DNA of 64,000 nucleotides. It comes from Sphingomonas lenta. Its GTDB lineage: Bacteria; Pseudomonadota; Alphaproteobacteria; Sphingomonadales; Sphingomonadaceae. Numbering within the stretch: position 1 is the stretch's first letter; every line of letters starts with the position of its first letter. Of the stretch, positions 16,563-26,159 are shown in pieces. Made by a program: the position numbers and the translations under genes. The stretch lies in assembly GCF_002288825.1 (NCBI RefSeq), contig NZ_NSLI01000004.1:1-64000 (forward strand), in the 5' to 3' direction. The notes beneath the pieces are model-generated. The model searched no databases. It was not told the origin of the DNA and was given only the letters and a program-made list of their open reading frames with translations.

Positions 16563-17458
16563 GCCGCCCGCCGCGCCGCCTGGCTCCAGGCGCGCGCGAT
16601 CCAGCCGAGCTTGGCCGCGCCGGACGTGCTCACCCGCCGTTCCAGCGCGGCCTCCCCGCGTGCGCGGACCTTGCGTGCGATGTCGCCGTAGATGCCCGCC
16701 GCCGCCAGCACCGCCCAGGCCGAGCGGAAGGAGAGGGCGGGCGTGCCGCCGCGCGCGCTCGCCTCGTACCGCTCCGCCCTGTCCGCCAACCGCGCGCCCA
16801 ACCGCGCCAGCGCGGGCCGGTTCTCGGGCAGGAGCAGCATCGCCTCGCTCAATCCCATCTCGCCCAGCCAGTCGCGCGGCAGGTAGCAGCGTCCGGCCTT
16901 CGCATCCTCGGCCAAGTCGCGCGCGATATTGGCGAGCTGGAACGCGAGCCCCAGGTCGCACGCGCGGTCGAGCGTCGCCTCGTCGTCTGGCGATACACCC
17001 ATGACGACCGCCATCATCAGCCCGACGACGCCCGCGACATGGTAGCAGTAGAGGTAGAGGTCGCACTCGCTCACCGGCCGCCAGCCGTCCGCGTCGAGCT
17101 CGAACCCGCGGATGAGGTCGCGCGGCCATTCGGGCGGCATGGCGCACTCGCCCGCGACGATGCGGAGCGCGTCGAACGCTGGGTCGCCGACGATCCGGCC
17201 GCTGAGCGCCTCCTCCGTCATCGCCCTGATCTCGGCGAGGCGCGCCTGCGGGTCCGCCACTCGGCTCATGCCGTGGCCGTGATCCTGCCCGTCGGCAATG
17301 TCGTCGCAGCGCCGACACCAGGCGTAGAGCAACCAGGCCCGCTCGCGCGTGCGCCGGTCGAACAAAGTGCTCGCCGCCGAGAAGCTCTTCGACCCCCGCG
17401 CGATCGACTCGCGCGCGGTCGCCACGATCGCCTCGCGGGTGGGCAGCTCGCGCGTCAA
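16511..17458 (-). CDS. crtB: Phytoene synthase CrtB
   Basis: Condenses two geranylgeranyl diphosphates to phytoene, the first committed step of carotenoid synthesis. The 315 residues carry both Asp-rich diphosphate-binding motifs, YAWCRRCDDIADGQD and NIARDLAEDAKAGRCYLP, plus the N-terminal ARGSKSFSAAS signature. The start is placed at the TTG of 17458-17456, which overlaps the log stop codon as TTGA, because no ATG precedes the ARESIARGSKSF block and the frame would otherwise run into log. Translational coupling to log is therefore expected. Confidence 0.93.
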   Translation of the reverse strand: MTRELPTREAIVATARESIARGSKSFSAASTLFDRRTRERAWLLYAWCRRCDDIADGQDHGHGMSRVADPQARLAEIRAMTEEALSGRIVGDPAFDALRIVAGECAMPPEWPRDLIRGFELDADGWRPVSECDLYLYCYHVAGVVGLMMAVVMGVSPDDEATLDRACDLGLAFQLANIARDLAEDAKAGRCYLPRDWLGEMGLSEAMLLLPENRPALARLGARLADRAERYEASARGGTPALSFRSAWAVLAAAGIYGDIARKVRARGEAALERRVSTSGAAKLGWIARAWSQAARRAAYAGTPRPAELWTRPRR

Positions 17459-18036
17459 AGGTCCGCGGCGCTCATCCTGACGATGGGCTGGGTGGGCACG
17501 TGCTCGCCCATGCGCGCCAAGAGCTCGGGCAGCGTACCCGCGACGATGAGCAGGTCCCGGTGCTGCGGCCGGAGGAAGCCAACCTCCGCCATCTTCCACC
17601 AGAACTCGATCAGCGCGTCGTAATAGCCCGCGCTGTTGAGCAGCCCCACCGGCTTCTCGTGATAGCCGAGCTGCGCCCAGGAGAGCGCTTCCCACAGCTC
17701 GTCCATCGTCCCCGTGCCGCCGGGGATGGTGACGAAGCCGTCCGACAAATCGGTGAACGCGGCTTTGCGCTCGTGCATACCGGACACGACGTGGAGCTCG
17801 GAGAGCCCGCGATGCGCCACCTCCGCGTCGACCAGCGCCTGCGGGATCACGCCCACCACCTCGCCGCCCGCCCCGAGCGCCGAGTCCGCCACCGCGCCCA
17901 TCAGCCCCAGCCGGCCGCCGCCGTACACGACGCCGATGCCGCGCTCCGCCAAGCCCCGCCCGACCTCGCGCGCGGTCTCCAGATATACGGGGTCCGCCGG
18001 CGTCGCCGACCCGCAGTAAACGGCCAGGCGCCTCAC
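17455..18036 (-). CDS. LOG family protein (cytokinin riboside 5'-monophosphate phosphoribohydrolase-like, TIGR00730)
   Basis: A 193-residue Rossmann-fold protein with the LOG signature PGGTGTMDELWEAL and the upstream GERK-type loop (SGMHERKAAF). LOG proteins hydrolyse nucleoside 5'-monophosphates to base and ribose phosphate; plant-type members make active cytokinins, and the bacterial role is often housekeeping. It sits between crtI and crtB, separated from crtI by a repeat element and coupled to crtB by a TTGA overlap. Whether this placement has functional meaning is unknown. Confidence 0.9.
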   Translation of the reverse strand: MRRLAVYCGSATPADPVYLETAREVGRGLAERGIGVVYGGGRLGLMGAVADSALGAGGEVVGVIPQALVDAEVAHRGLSELHVVSGMHERKAAFTDLSDGFVTIPGGTGTMDELWEALSWAQLGYHEKPVGLLNSAGYYDALIEFWWKMAEVGFLRPQHRDLLIVAGTLPELLARMGEHVPTQPIVRMSAADL

Positions 18037-18044
18037 GCTTCAAA

Positions 18045-18181
18045 TCCTCCTCTGCAAGGGGAGGGGGACCAGCCGCAGGCTGGTGGGGGGGTATCCCCAT
18101 CGAAAAGGTGATCCGACGCTTGCGATCGGGGACACCCCTCCGTCACGCCTGCGGCGTGCCACCTCCCTTTGCAGGGGAGGA
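18045..18181. repeat. Inverted-repeat intergenic element, copy B
   Basis: Left arm 18045-18098 and right arm 18128-18181 are imperfect inverted copies over about 54 bases, each containing a CCTC...GGGGAGG motif and a CCGCAGGC core. The motifs match those of the element at 13538-13741. The element lies exactly between crtI and log and so splits the carotenoid genes. It has no coding capacity. Confidence 0.75.
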
Positions 18182-18193
18182 CTAGCGAGTTGC

Positions 18194-19668
<1,475 letters not shown>

Positions 19669-19672
<4 letters not shown>

Positions 19673-20835
19673 CGCACCCCCCGAATGGCGGAGAGGGCGC
19701 GCCCCACGGGCACGGGCGGCCTGCCCATGAGGATGCGGGCCTTGTCCTTCATCGTCGAACGTCCTGCGTAGAAGCGGCCGATCAGCTTGCGATCGAGCCG
19801 GTAGAAGCGTTGGAGGACGCGGTAGCGCGCCTGCGGTTCCGCCGCGCGGAACAACATCGCGTCCAGCATCCGGTAGAAGCGCCGCGCCTGCCAGCAAGCC
19901 CGCGCATAGTCGTAGGTGGCCTGGTGGAGGTCCGCGCCCGCGAAATCGCGCCGTTTCGCGAGAGTGACCGCAAGCCTCACCGCGTCGGGCAGCGAATAGC
20001 CGGTGGTGGGGTGGAACAGTCCCGCGCGCATGCCCGCCTTGGCGACGCGCGCGCCGCCCGAGCGCCAATAGCTGTCGAAATCGCCCCCGATCGCGACGGG
20101 AAGCACGCCCTGCTCCTCGCGCACCGTGCGCCCCGCCCAGCCCTTGTCGGCGGCGTAGCGGTCGAGCCGGTGCGACACCGCGCGCGCGTTCAGCGTGGGC
20201 GAGTCGCTGTAATAGGTGTCCTCCAGGAACACGCGCCGCTCCGCGAACGGCATCACGTACATGAAGCGGTAGCCGTCGACCTGGCGCACGGTGGCGTCCA
20301 TGACGACGGGCCGCTCGACGTCGTGCGGCTCGTCCAGCTCGAGCTCGCGGCCGAGGAACTTCTGCCAGCCCAGCTCCAGGGTCGACAAGTCGGCGGCGCC
20401 GCGCGCGTCGATCACGCCCGTCGCCTCCAGCCGCTCGCCGTCCTGCATCGCCACCGCGGTGGGGCTGATGCTCGCGACCTTGCGCCCCAGCATGACGCGC
20501 TCGGGCGGGAGCGTACGGCGCACCACCTCGTCGAGCCGGGCGCTCTCGATCGAGTAGTAGGTCGCCGGGATCGTGCGGGCGTGCGCGGGGAAGCGCACGT
20601 CGTAATCGCGCCAGGCGTGCACCACGAGCGGCGCCAGCAGCCAGCGGTCGGCGTCCGCCACGTCGGTCCCGAAAAAGGACCAGAGATGGTTGCCGCCGAC
20701 GCTGTCGCCCGCGTCGATCAGGCGCACGTCGAGCTCGGGGTGCTTCTTGGCCAGCGCCAGCGCGAGAAGGCCGCCCGCCAGCCCCGCGCCGACGATCGCC
20801 ACGTCGCACGCACCGTGGTTTGAAGGATGGGCCAT
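19669..20835 (-). CDS. crtY: Lycopene beta-cyclase CrtY
   Basis: Cyclises both ends of lycopene to give beta-carotene. The 388 residues have the N-terminal FAD/NAD-binding motif AIVGAGLAGGLLALAL and the CrtY-type FMYVMPFAERRVFLEDTYY segment, with FHPTTGYSLPDAVRLA near residue 285. The ATG at 20835 is chosen since the conserved part starts ten residues later; ATGs upstream add a basic tail. It is the first gene of the leftward carotenoid set. No crtE, crtZ or crtG is in the window. Confidence 0.94.
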
Positions 20836-20912
20836 CCCGGCCCGACTAGCCGACAAGGGCATGCGAGAGAAAGGCTTTCCGTACGCATGCTGTCCCAGGT
20901 TATCGGAAAGCC

Positions 20913-21431
20913 GTGACCGCACCCACGCTGACCACCGCGCGCCTGACGCTGCGGCCCCATCGCCCGTCCGACCTGGACGAGATGGTGGAGATGATCACCG
21001 ATCCCGCCTTCACCGCGCAGATCGGCGCTCCGCCCGCCACGCGCGAGGAGGTCTGGCATCGCCTGCTCCGCTACGTCGCGCACTGGCCGGTGATGGGCTT
21101 CGGCCACTGGGTCGTACGCGAGACCGCGTCGGGCGCGTATCTGGGCGAGGTCGGCTTGATGGAGTCGCGCCGCGCGACCTCGCCCGCCTTCGAGGGCACG
21201 CCGGAGGCGGCCTGGGGCTTCCTGCCGCGGGTGCACGGTCAGGGCTATGCGGCGGAGGCGTGCGCGGCGATGCTAGGCTGGGCGGACGGGCGGGGGATCG
21301 AACGCACCGTGTGCATCATCTCGCCCGGCAACGCGCCGTCGATCCGCTTGGCCGAACGGCTCGGATATTCTTCCGCCGGCGAGGTCCGCTACCGCGACGC
21401 GCCCATTCTGTTCTTCGAACGTCGCCGTTGA
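20913..21431 (+). CDS. GNAT family N-acetyltransferase
   Basis: 172 residues with the acetyl-CoA-binding pattern of the RimJ/RimL-like GNAT group: TTARLTLRPHRPSDLDEM at the N-terminus, RVHGQGYAAEACAAML (the R-x-x-G-x-A pyrophosphate loop) and NAPSIRLAERLGYSSAGE near the end. The substrate is unknown. The start is a GTG at 20913 preceded by a weak GGAAAG. It is divergent from crtY with 77 bases between starts. Confidence 0.85.
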   Translation: MTAPTLTTARLTLRPHRPSDLDEMVEMITDPAFTAQIGAPPATREEVWHRLLRYVAHWPVMGFGHWVVRETASGAYLGEVGLMESRRATSPAFEGTPEAAWGFLPRVHGQGYAAEACAAMLGWADGRGIERTVCIISPGNAPSIRLAERLGYSSAGEVRYRDAPILFFERRR

Positions 21432-21458
21432 AACGAAACGGGCATGAGTTCGCCGACG

Positions 21459-21489
21459 AAAAAACCCGGCTGGCCTAAGCCAGCCGGGT
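21459..21489 (-). terminator. Intrinsic terminator
   Basis: ACCCGGCTGGC and GCCAGCCGGGT form an 11-bp perfect stem with a CTAA/TTAG loop (21464-21489). On the minus strand it is followed directly by a run of Ts (complement of the A run at 21459-21464). The orientation terminates leftward transcription, that is, the candidate sRNA and/or the response-regulator gene at 21604. Confidence 0.85.
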
Positions 21490-21527
21490 GAAAGGGAGGA
21501 ATGTCGAACAACATCCCTCGGGTCGCA
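21459..21527 (-). ncRNA. Candidate small RNA with two hairpins and a CU-rich linker
   Basis: Read leftward, the non-coding gap contains TATAAA (21538-21533), then about 70 bases with stem-loop 1 (arms 21517-21511 and 21504-21498, one G-U pair that would be an A-C mismatch on the other strand), an unpaired CCUCCCUUUC tract that can pair with Shine-Dalgarno sequences, and a terminator hairpin. This is the layout of a trans-acting alphaproteobacterial sRNA. No good -35 is visible, so it might instead be released from the 3' end of the response-regulator mRNA. Confidence 0.55.
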
Positions 21528-21603
21528 ACGGCTTTATAGCACCGGATCGGTCCGTCCGCGCGTGCGAATACTTACAACTGGAGGGCCGGCCCAAGTAAAG
21601 CCG

Positions 21604-22002
21604 TTAACGAACCGCTCGCGCACCGCCCGCGCGCGCGGCGGTTCCGAGCAGCTCCTCGACGCGGAAGACCAGCTCCTCGGGATCGAAGGGCTTGCGCATA
21701 TAGTCGTTTGCGCCTTCCCACATCGCCAGCGTCTCGTCCTTGTCGCTCTGGCGGCCCGTCAGCATCAGCACGGGCGTGTCCGCGAGCTCGCCCGACTTGC
21801 GCATCTCGCGCAAGACCAGCAGCCCCGACAGTTCGGGCATGTTGCAGTCCAGGATCACGAGGTCGGGCCGCCGCGCGCGTATCACCTGCAGCGCCTGCGC
21901 GCCCGTGGGCAGCACGCCCACGCCGTGGCCCGCGCCCATCAGCGCGTCGCGGACCAGCTCCGCCACGATCTCGTCGTCCTCCGCCACGATGATGCGCGCC
22001 AC
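21604..22002 (-). CDS. Single-domain response regulator (receiver only)
   Basis: 132 residues forming one receiver domain: acidic pair in AEDDEIVAEL, phospho-acceptor Asp in LVILDCNMPELSG (about 52), Thr in MLTGRQ and Lys in YMRKPFDPEEL. There is no output domain, so it acts by protein contact or as a phosphate sink. It is divergent from the hybrid kinase operon, with a palindrome in the 112-base gap, and is a natural partner of it. Confidence 0.92.
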   Translation of the reverse strand: MARIIVAEDDEIVAELVRDALMGAGHGVGVLPTGAQALQVIRARRPDLVILDCNMPELSGLLVLREMRKSGELADTPVLMLTGRQSDKDETLAMWEGANDYMRKPFDPEELVFRVEELLGTAARAGGARAVR

Positions 22003-22045
22003 CTGCCTACCTCCACCTGCGTCTGAAATCCGGGCGATGAGGCCT

Positions 22046-22076
22046 CCGCGTTAACCCTAATTTGGTTAAGACGCGG
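22046..22076. promoter_or_regulatory. Palindrome between divergent two-component genes
   Basis: CCGCG-TTAACC (22046-22056) mirrors GGTTAA-ga-CGCGG (22064-22076) around CTAATTT. It sits centrally between the divergent starts at 22002 and 22115, where an operator would be expected. The TTAACC half-sites recall CtrA-type sites, but the spacing is not the TTAA-N7-TTAA consensus, so no regulator is assigned. Confidence 0.4.
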
Positions 22077-22114
22077 TAAGCCCGGCGGCGACCCGAGCCG
22101 AAAGCACGCCGCCC

Positions 22115-24241
22115 TTGCTCCCTCTCCTTGCCCGATCGATACGCCCGCGCCCGTCCGGCCGCGTCCTGATCGGCGCGTTGGTCGCCGCGACGCTCGCGAT
22201 CCACCTGCTGCTGGCCTATGTCCTCGATCGCGAGTTCGACCACGGCGTACGCGCGGCCGAGGAGGCGGAGCGTTCGCACCAGGTGCGCGCCGCGCTGATG
22301 GACGTGCTGTCCGTGCACCGCGACGTCGAGACCGGGCAACGCGGCTATCTCCTGACCGGCGACCCCGAATTCCTCCAACCATATCGGGAGGCGCGCGGGG
22401 TCGCGGAGGGAACGCTCCGCACCCTGGACGGCAGGCTGGAGCGGGGATCGCCGCTCGCGTCGGGCGTGGCGCGGCTGCGCGAACTCTCGCGCGCCAAACT
22501 CGACTTCGCCGACCGCACGGTCGCGCTGAAGGCGGCGGGGCGTCCCGCCCGGGCGCGCGCCGCCGTGGCGTCCGGCCGCGGCAAGGCGCTGATGGACGCG
22601 ATCCGCGCCCAAGTCGCGGCCATGGACCGGTTGGAGCGCGCGCGCTTGGCCGACCGCACCGCGGAGGAGTTCAGGGCCCATGAGCGCACGCGCACGCTGT
22701 CGTTCCTGCTGCTCGCGGGCATGGCCGCGATGCTCACCGCGGCGGCGGTGGCGATCGCGCGCGCCTGGGACCAGCGCCGCCGCCTCCACACGCGCCTGCG
22801 CGACGCCGCCGCGCGCCAGCAGGCGATCCTGGACAGCACCACGGACGCGATCATCTCGCTCAATCCCAGCGGCAGCATCGAGAGCCTCAACCGCGCCGCG
22901 CGCGCCATGTTCGGCTATCGTGAGGACGAGCTGCTCCGCCGCGACGTGTCCGTCCTGTTCGAGATCGCGCCGGAAAGGGGCCGGGCCATGTCGTTCGCCG
23001 ATCGGTTGGGCCTCGGGGAGGCGGGCGGCGGCCGCACGATCGACATCACCGGCCGGCGCAGCGACGGCGCGGCCGTGCCGACGGAAGTCGCAGTAAGTCC
23101 CATGGCGCTGCCGTCGGGCGTGCACGCGGTCGCCGTGGTCCGCGACGCCACCGAGCGCCACCGCGTCGACCGCCTGAAGCGCGAGTTCATCTCCACCGTC
23201 AGCCACGAGCTCAGGACGCCGCTCACCTCCATCGCGGGCTCGCTCGGCCTGCTCGCGGGCGGGGCGGCGGGGCCGCTGCCGCCCCGCGCGGACCGGCTCG
23301 TCGCCATCGCCCACGCCAACAGCGAGCGGCTGGTGCGGCTCGTCAACGACATTCTCGACATCGAGAAGATCGAGGCGGGCGAAGCGCAATTCGACATGCG
23401 CCCCGTACCGCTCGCCGACCTGCTCGGCCGCACCGTGGAGGCGAACGGGGGCTATGCCCAGGGCTTCGGCGTGCGACTCGAGCTCGCGCCCGTGGACGAC
23501 GCCGCGCACGTGCTCGGCGATCCCGACCGGCTCACCCAGGTGTTCACCAACCTCCTCTCCAACGCGGTCAAGTTCTCGCCCGCGGGCGGCGTCGTGATCG
23601 TCATGGCCAGCGCGCTCGACGGCTGCTGGCGCGTCAGCGTCAGCGACCAGGGTCCCGGCATCCCGGAAGCCTTCCAGCCGCGCCTGTTCGACAAGTTCAC
23701 CCAGGCCGACGGTTCCGACACGCGCGCCAAGGGCGGTAGCGGGCTCGGCCTCTCCATCGTGCGCGAGATCGTGGCGCGGCACGGCGGGCGCGTGTCCTTC
23801 GACACCGCGGAGGGCCACGGCACGACCTTCCACGTCGACCTGCCGCGCGCCGACGAGCCCGCGCGCCCCGCCGCCTCGGCCGCCCCGCTGCCCCGCGTCC
23901 TCCACGTCGAGGACGACGTCGACATGACGCGCGTCGTCGCCTCCGCACTGGAGGGCCGCGCCGCGCTGACGCCCGCCCACTCGCTCCGCCGCGCGCGCGA
24001 GCTGGTCGCGGCCGAGCGCTTCGACCTCGTAATCCTCGACATCGGCCTCGCTGACGGGTCGGGCCTCGACCTGCTCGACGCGTGCGGGAGGAGCGCGCCC
24101 GTGATCGTCTTCACCGCGCAGGAGGCCGGCGCGGAGCTCGCGCACCGGGCGCGCGTCGTGCTCGTGAAGTCCCGCGCGTCGATCGGGCGGCTGGTCGCCG
24201 CCGTCGACGACGCGCTCGGGCTGCCCAAGGAGGCCGCATGA
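22115..24241 (+). CDS. Hybrid sensor histidine kinase (CHASE3-PAS-HisKA-HATPase-REC)
   Basis: 708 residues. Order: a TM helix (about 17-37), an extracytoplasmic CHASE3 domain (DVETGQRGYLLTGDPEFLQPY), a second TM (about 195-215), a PAS domain, HisKA with the phospho-His in STVSHELRTPLTS (about 364), HATPase_c with NLLSNAVKF, DQGPGIP and GGSGLGLSI, and a C-terminal receiver whose Asp is in LVILDIGLADGSG (about 641). The start is a TTG at 22115, since no ATG precedes the first TM; it may be revised. Its stop overlaps the ATG of the next receiver gene. Confidence 0.93.
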   Translation: MLPLLARSIRPRPSGRVLIGALVAATLAIHLLLAYVLDREFDHGVRAAEEAERSHQVRAALMDVLSVHRDVETGQRGYLLTGDPEFLQPYREARGVAEGTLRTLDGRLERGSPLASGVARLRELSRAKLDFADRTVALKAAGRPARARAAVASGRGKALMDAIRAQVAAMDRLERARLADRTAEEFRAHERTRTLSFLLLAGMAAMLTAAAVAIARAWDQRRRLHTRLRDAAARQQAILDSTTDAIISLNPSGSIESLNRAARAMFGYREDELLRRDVSVLFEIAPERGRAMSFADRLGLGEAGGGRTIDITGRRSDGAAVPTEVAVSPMALPSGVHAVAVVRDATERHRVDRLKREFISTVSHELRTPLTSIAGSLGLLAGGAAGPLPPRADRLVAIAHANSERLVRLVNDILDIEKIEAGEAQFDMRPVPLADLLGRTVEANGGYAQGFGVRLELAPVDDAAHVLGDPDRLTQVFTNLLSNAVKFSPAGGVVIVMASALDGCWRVSVSDQGPGIPEAFQPRLFDKFTQADGSDTRAKGGSGLGLSIVREIVARHGGRVSFDTAEGHGTTFHVDLPRADEPARPAASAAPLPRVLHVEDDVDMTRVVASALEGRAALTPAHSLRRARELVAAERFDLVILDIGLADGSGLDLLDACGRSAPVIVFTAQEAGAELAHRARVVLVKSRASIGRLVAAVDDALGLPKEAA

Positions 24242-24603
24242 CCGCCCGCATCCTCTACGTCGACGACGAGGACGACATCCGCGAGATCGCCGCCATGGCG
24301 CTCGAGCTCGACCCCGGTTTCCTGGTGCGCGACTGCGGTTCCGGCCGCGCCGCCGTGTCGCTCGCCGCCGAGTGGAAGCCCGACCTCATCCTCTTGGACG
24401 TGATGATGCCGGAGATGGACGGCCCCGCCACGCTCGCCGCGCTGCGCGCGCAGGCCGAGACGGCGGACACGCCGGTCGCCTTCATCACCGCGCGCGCGGG
24501 CCGCGACGACGCGGAGCGGCTGGCCGGACTCGGCGCGTGCGGCATCATCGCCAAGCCGTTCGACCCCATGACCTTGGCCGCGCAGGTGAGAGCGCTGTTG
24601 TGA
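24238..24603 (+). CDS. Single-domain response regulator
   Basis: 121 residues, a receiver domain only: acidic cluster VDDEDDIREI, phospho-acceptor in LILLDVMMPEMDGP (about 54) and Lys in IIAKPFDPMTL. The ATG overlaps the kinase stop (ATGA) and its own stop overlaps the GTG start of the Hpt gene (GTGA), so kinase, receiver and Hpt are one coupled operon. It is likely a phosphorelay intermediate or a diffusible output. Confidence 0.93.
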   Translation: MTARILYVDDEDDIREIAAMALELDPGFLVRDCGSGRAAVSLAAEWKPDLILLDVMMPEMDGPATLAALRAQAETADTPVAFITARAGRDDAERLAGLGACGIIAKPFDPMTLAAQVRALL

Positions 24604-24878
24604 TCGCCGACAGGCTCCGGCCGCTTCGCGTCCGCTTCGTCGAGCGTTCGGCGCGCGAGTGCGACGGGATCGACGCGGCGCTCGACGCCGACGCGCCCGA
24701 CCTGGCGGCGGCGGGCGGGCTCGCACACCGTATCGCCGGCGCGGGCGGCACGCTCGGCTGGCCCGACGTCAGCGCAGTCGCCATCCGGCTGGAGGACGCG
24801 TGCGACGCCCGCGACCCCGCCGCGGCGCGCACCGCGGCGGCTGAGCTGAGGCGGCTCGTGGGCTCGCTCGCCCCCTAG
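24600..24878 (+). CDS. Histidine phosphotransfer (Hpt) domain protein
   Basis: 92 residues, mostly helical, with the Hpt core LAHRIAGAGGTLGW, in which the His (about residue 42) is the phospho-acceptor. The gene begins with a GTG overlapping the preceding TGA. It is too small to carry any other function and would shuttle phosphate from the hybrid kinase receiver to one of the two single-domain receivers encoded here. Confidence 0.85.
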   Translation: MIADRLRPLRVRFVERSARECDGIDAALDADAPDLAAAGGLAHRIAGAGGTLGWPDVSAVAIRLEDACDARDPAAARTAAAELRRLVGSLAP

Positions 24879-24922
24879 CTCGCAGGTTCAGTTCTTCGAT
24901 CTTCCGCCCTATAGACGGCGCC

Positions 24923-25711
24923 GTGCTTCCGGCCCTCCTCCTAGCCGCCGCGTCCATGACGCTGATCGTAGGCGTGCGGTACCTCCTCGTTTCCGGCGGC
25001 TTCGCCTGGCTGACGAGCGCGCGGCATCCCGGCCTCTATGCCGGGCTCGACCGGCAGATGCGCCGCGAGATCGGCTGGAGCCTCGCATCCGCTGCGATCT
25101 ACGGCGTACCCGCGGGCGTCGTCATGTGGGGCTGGCGGACCCAGGGCTGGACCAGGATCTACACGGACCTCGACGCCTACCCGCTCTGGTGGCTGCCCAT
25201 GTCGGTGTTCCTGTACCTCTTCGCGCACGACAGCTGGTTCTACTGGACGCATCGCTGGATGCACCGGCCAGGTCCCTTCAGGCTCGCCCACGCCGTCCAC
25301 CACCGGAGCCGCCCGCCCACCGCCTGGGCCGCCATGGCCTTTCACCCCCTCGAGGCGCTCACGGGCGCTGTGGTGATTCCGACACTGGTGTTCCTGATTC
25401 CGATCCACTGGGGGGCGCTGGGTTTCGTTTTAACCGTGATGACGGTTATGGGTGTCACCAACCACATGGGGTGGGAGGTGTTTCCCCAGTGGATGTGGCG
25501 CGGCCGGCTGGGGGGCTGGCTCATCACCGCGTCGCACCACCAGAGGCACCATGAGCGGTACGGGTGCAATTATGGGCTCTATTTCCGGTTCTGGGATCGG
25601 TTGTGCGGCACGGACGAGGGCGTGGGCGACTTCGCGCGCGAGCATGCGCGTGCTGGCGCTAGGGGCGGTCGCGTGGACGCTGGGGGGCGCGACGCCGGTC
25701 GGGCGGCTTGA
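24923..25711 (+). CDS. Sterol desaturase / fatty acid hydroxylase family membrane protein
   Basis: 262 residues with four or so TM segments and the superfamily His clusters HRWMHR, HAVHHRS and HHQRHHERYG, the di-iron ligands. It is distinct from the family member at 4856-5746. Substrates of such proteins include fatty acids, sphingoid lipids and carotenoids; it lies about 4 kb from the crt genes, but nothing ties it to them. The start is a GTG at 24923. Its 3' end overlaps the DUF2141 gene by 68 bases in another frame. Confidence 0.85.
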   Translation: MLPALLLAAASMTLIVGVRYLLVSGGFAWLTSARHPGLYAGLDRQMRREIGWSLASAAIYGVPAGVVMWGWRTQGWTRIYTDLDAYPLWWLPMSVFLYLFAHDSWFYWTHRWMHRPGPFRLAHAVHHRSRPPTAWAAMAFHPLEALTGAVVIPTLVFLIPIHWGALGFVLTVMTVMGVTNHMGWEVFPQWMWRGRLGGWLITASHHQRHHERYGCNYGLYFRFWDRLCGTDEGVGDFAREHARAGARGGRVDAGGRDAGRAA

Positions 25712-26066
25712 CGTCGAGGTCTCCGGCCTACGCTCCGACAAGGGCGTGGTCCGCGTCTGCGTCACCGCCGACAGCCAGAGCTTCCCCAAATGCCACGGCG
25801 ACATCCGCGCGGTGAAGCGCAACGTGCCCGCGAACACGCGCACGCTGACGCTCGAGGGCCTGCCGCCGGGCGCCTACGCCGCCGCGGTGATGCACGACGA
25901 GAACGGCAACAAGCGCCTCGACACCTTCGCGGGCGTGCCCACCGAAGGCTTCGGCTTCTCGCGCAACCCCGCCATCCGCTTCGGCCCGCCGCGCTTCGAC
26001 GCCGCGCGCTTCGCGGTGACCGGTGAGGCGAACAAGCAACAGGTCCGGCTCCGCTACATGCTCTGA
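25644..26066 (+). CDS. DUF2141 domain protein, exported
   Basis: 140 residues with an N-terminal signal-like segment (MRVLALGAVAWTLGGATP) and one DUF2141 domain: GVVRVCVTADSQSFPKC, then LPPGAYAAAVMHDENGNKRLDTF and GFGFSRNP, which are characteristic. The family is periplasmic and of unknown function. It is found here, as elsewhere, next to a fatty-acid hydroxylase-like gene, which it overlaps; the two are probably translated together. Confidence 0.85.
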   Translation: MRVLALGAVAWTLGGATPVGRLDVEVSGLRSDKGVVRVCVTADSQSFPKCHGDIRAVKRNVPANTRTLTLEGLPPGAYAAAVMHDENGNKRLDTFAGVPTEGFGFSRNPAIRFGPPRFDAARFAVTGEANKQQVRLRYML

Positions 26067-26090
26067 CCGGCGGAACGCCGGCGTCGGAAG

Positions 26091-26154
26091 TCGTTCGCGC
26101 AAAGACGCGAAGGGACAAGGAAGAGGAAATCCGTTCGCGCCTTCGCGTGAACGG
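26091..26154. repeat. Inverted repeat between convergent genes
   Basis: A 24-base arm at 26091-26114 (CGTTCGCGC...GACGCGAAGG) is an imperfect inverted copy of 26131-26154. It fills the gap between the DUF2141 gene and the convergent anti-sigma gene. GTTCGCGC/CGCGAAG repeats of this kind are, from memory, common between sphingomonad genes. It is not followed by a T run. Confidence 0.55.
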
Positions 26155-26159
26155 CCGCC

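Noticed and set aside
22007..24145. 712-codon minus-strand frame over the hybrid kinase
   Set aside because: The kinase domains are unmistakable on the plus strand; the antisense translation has no family pattern.
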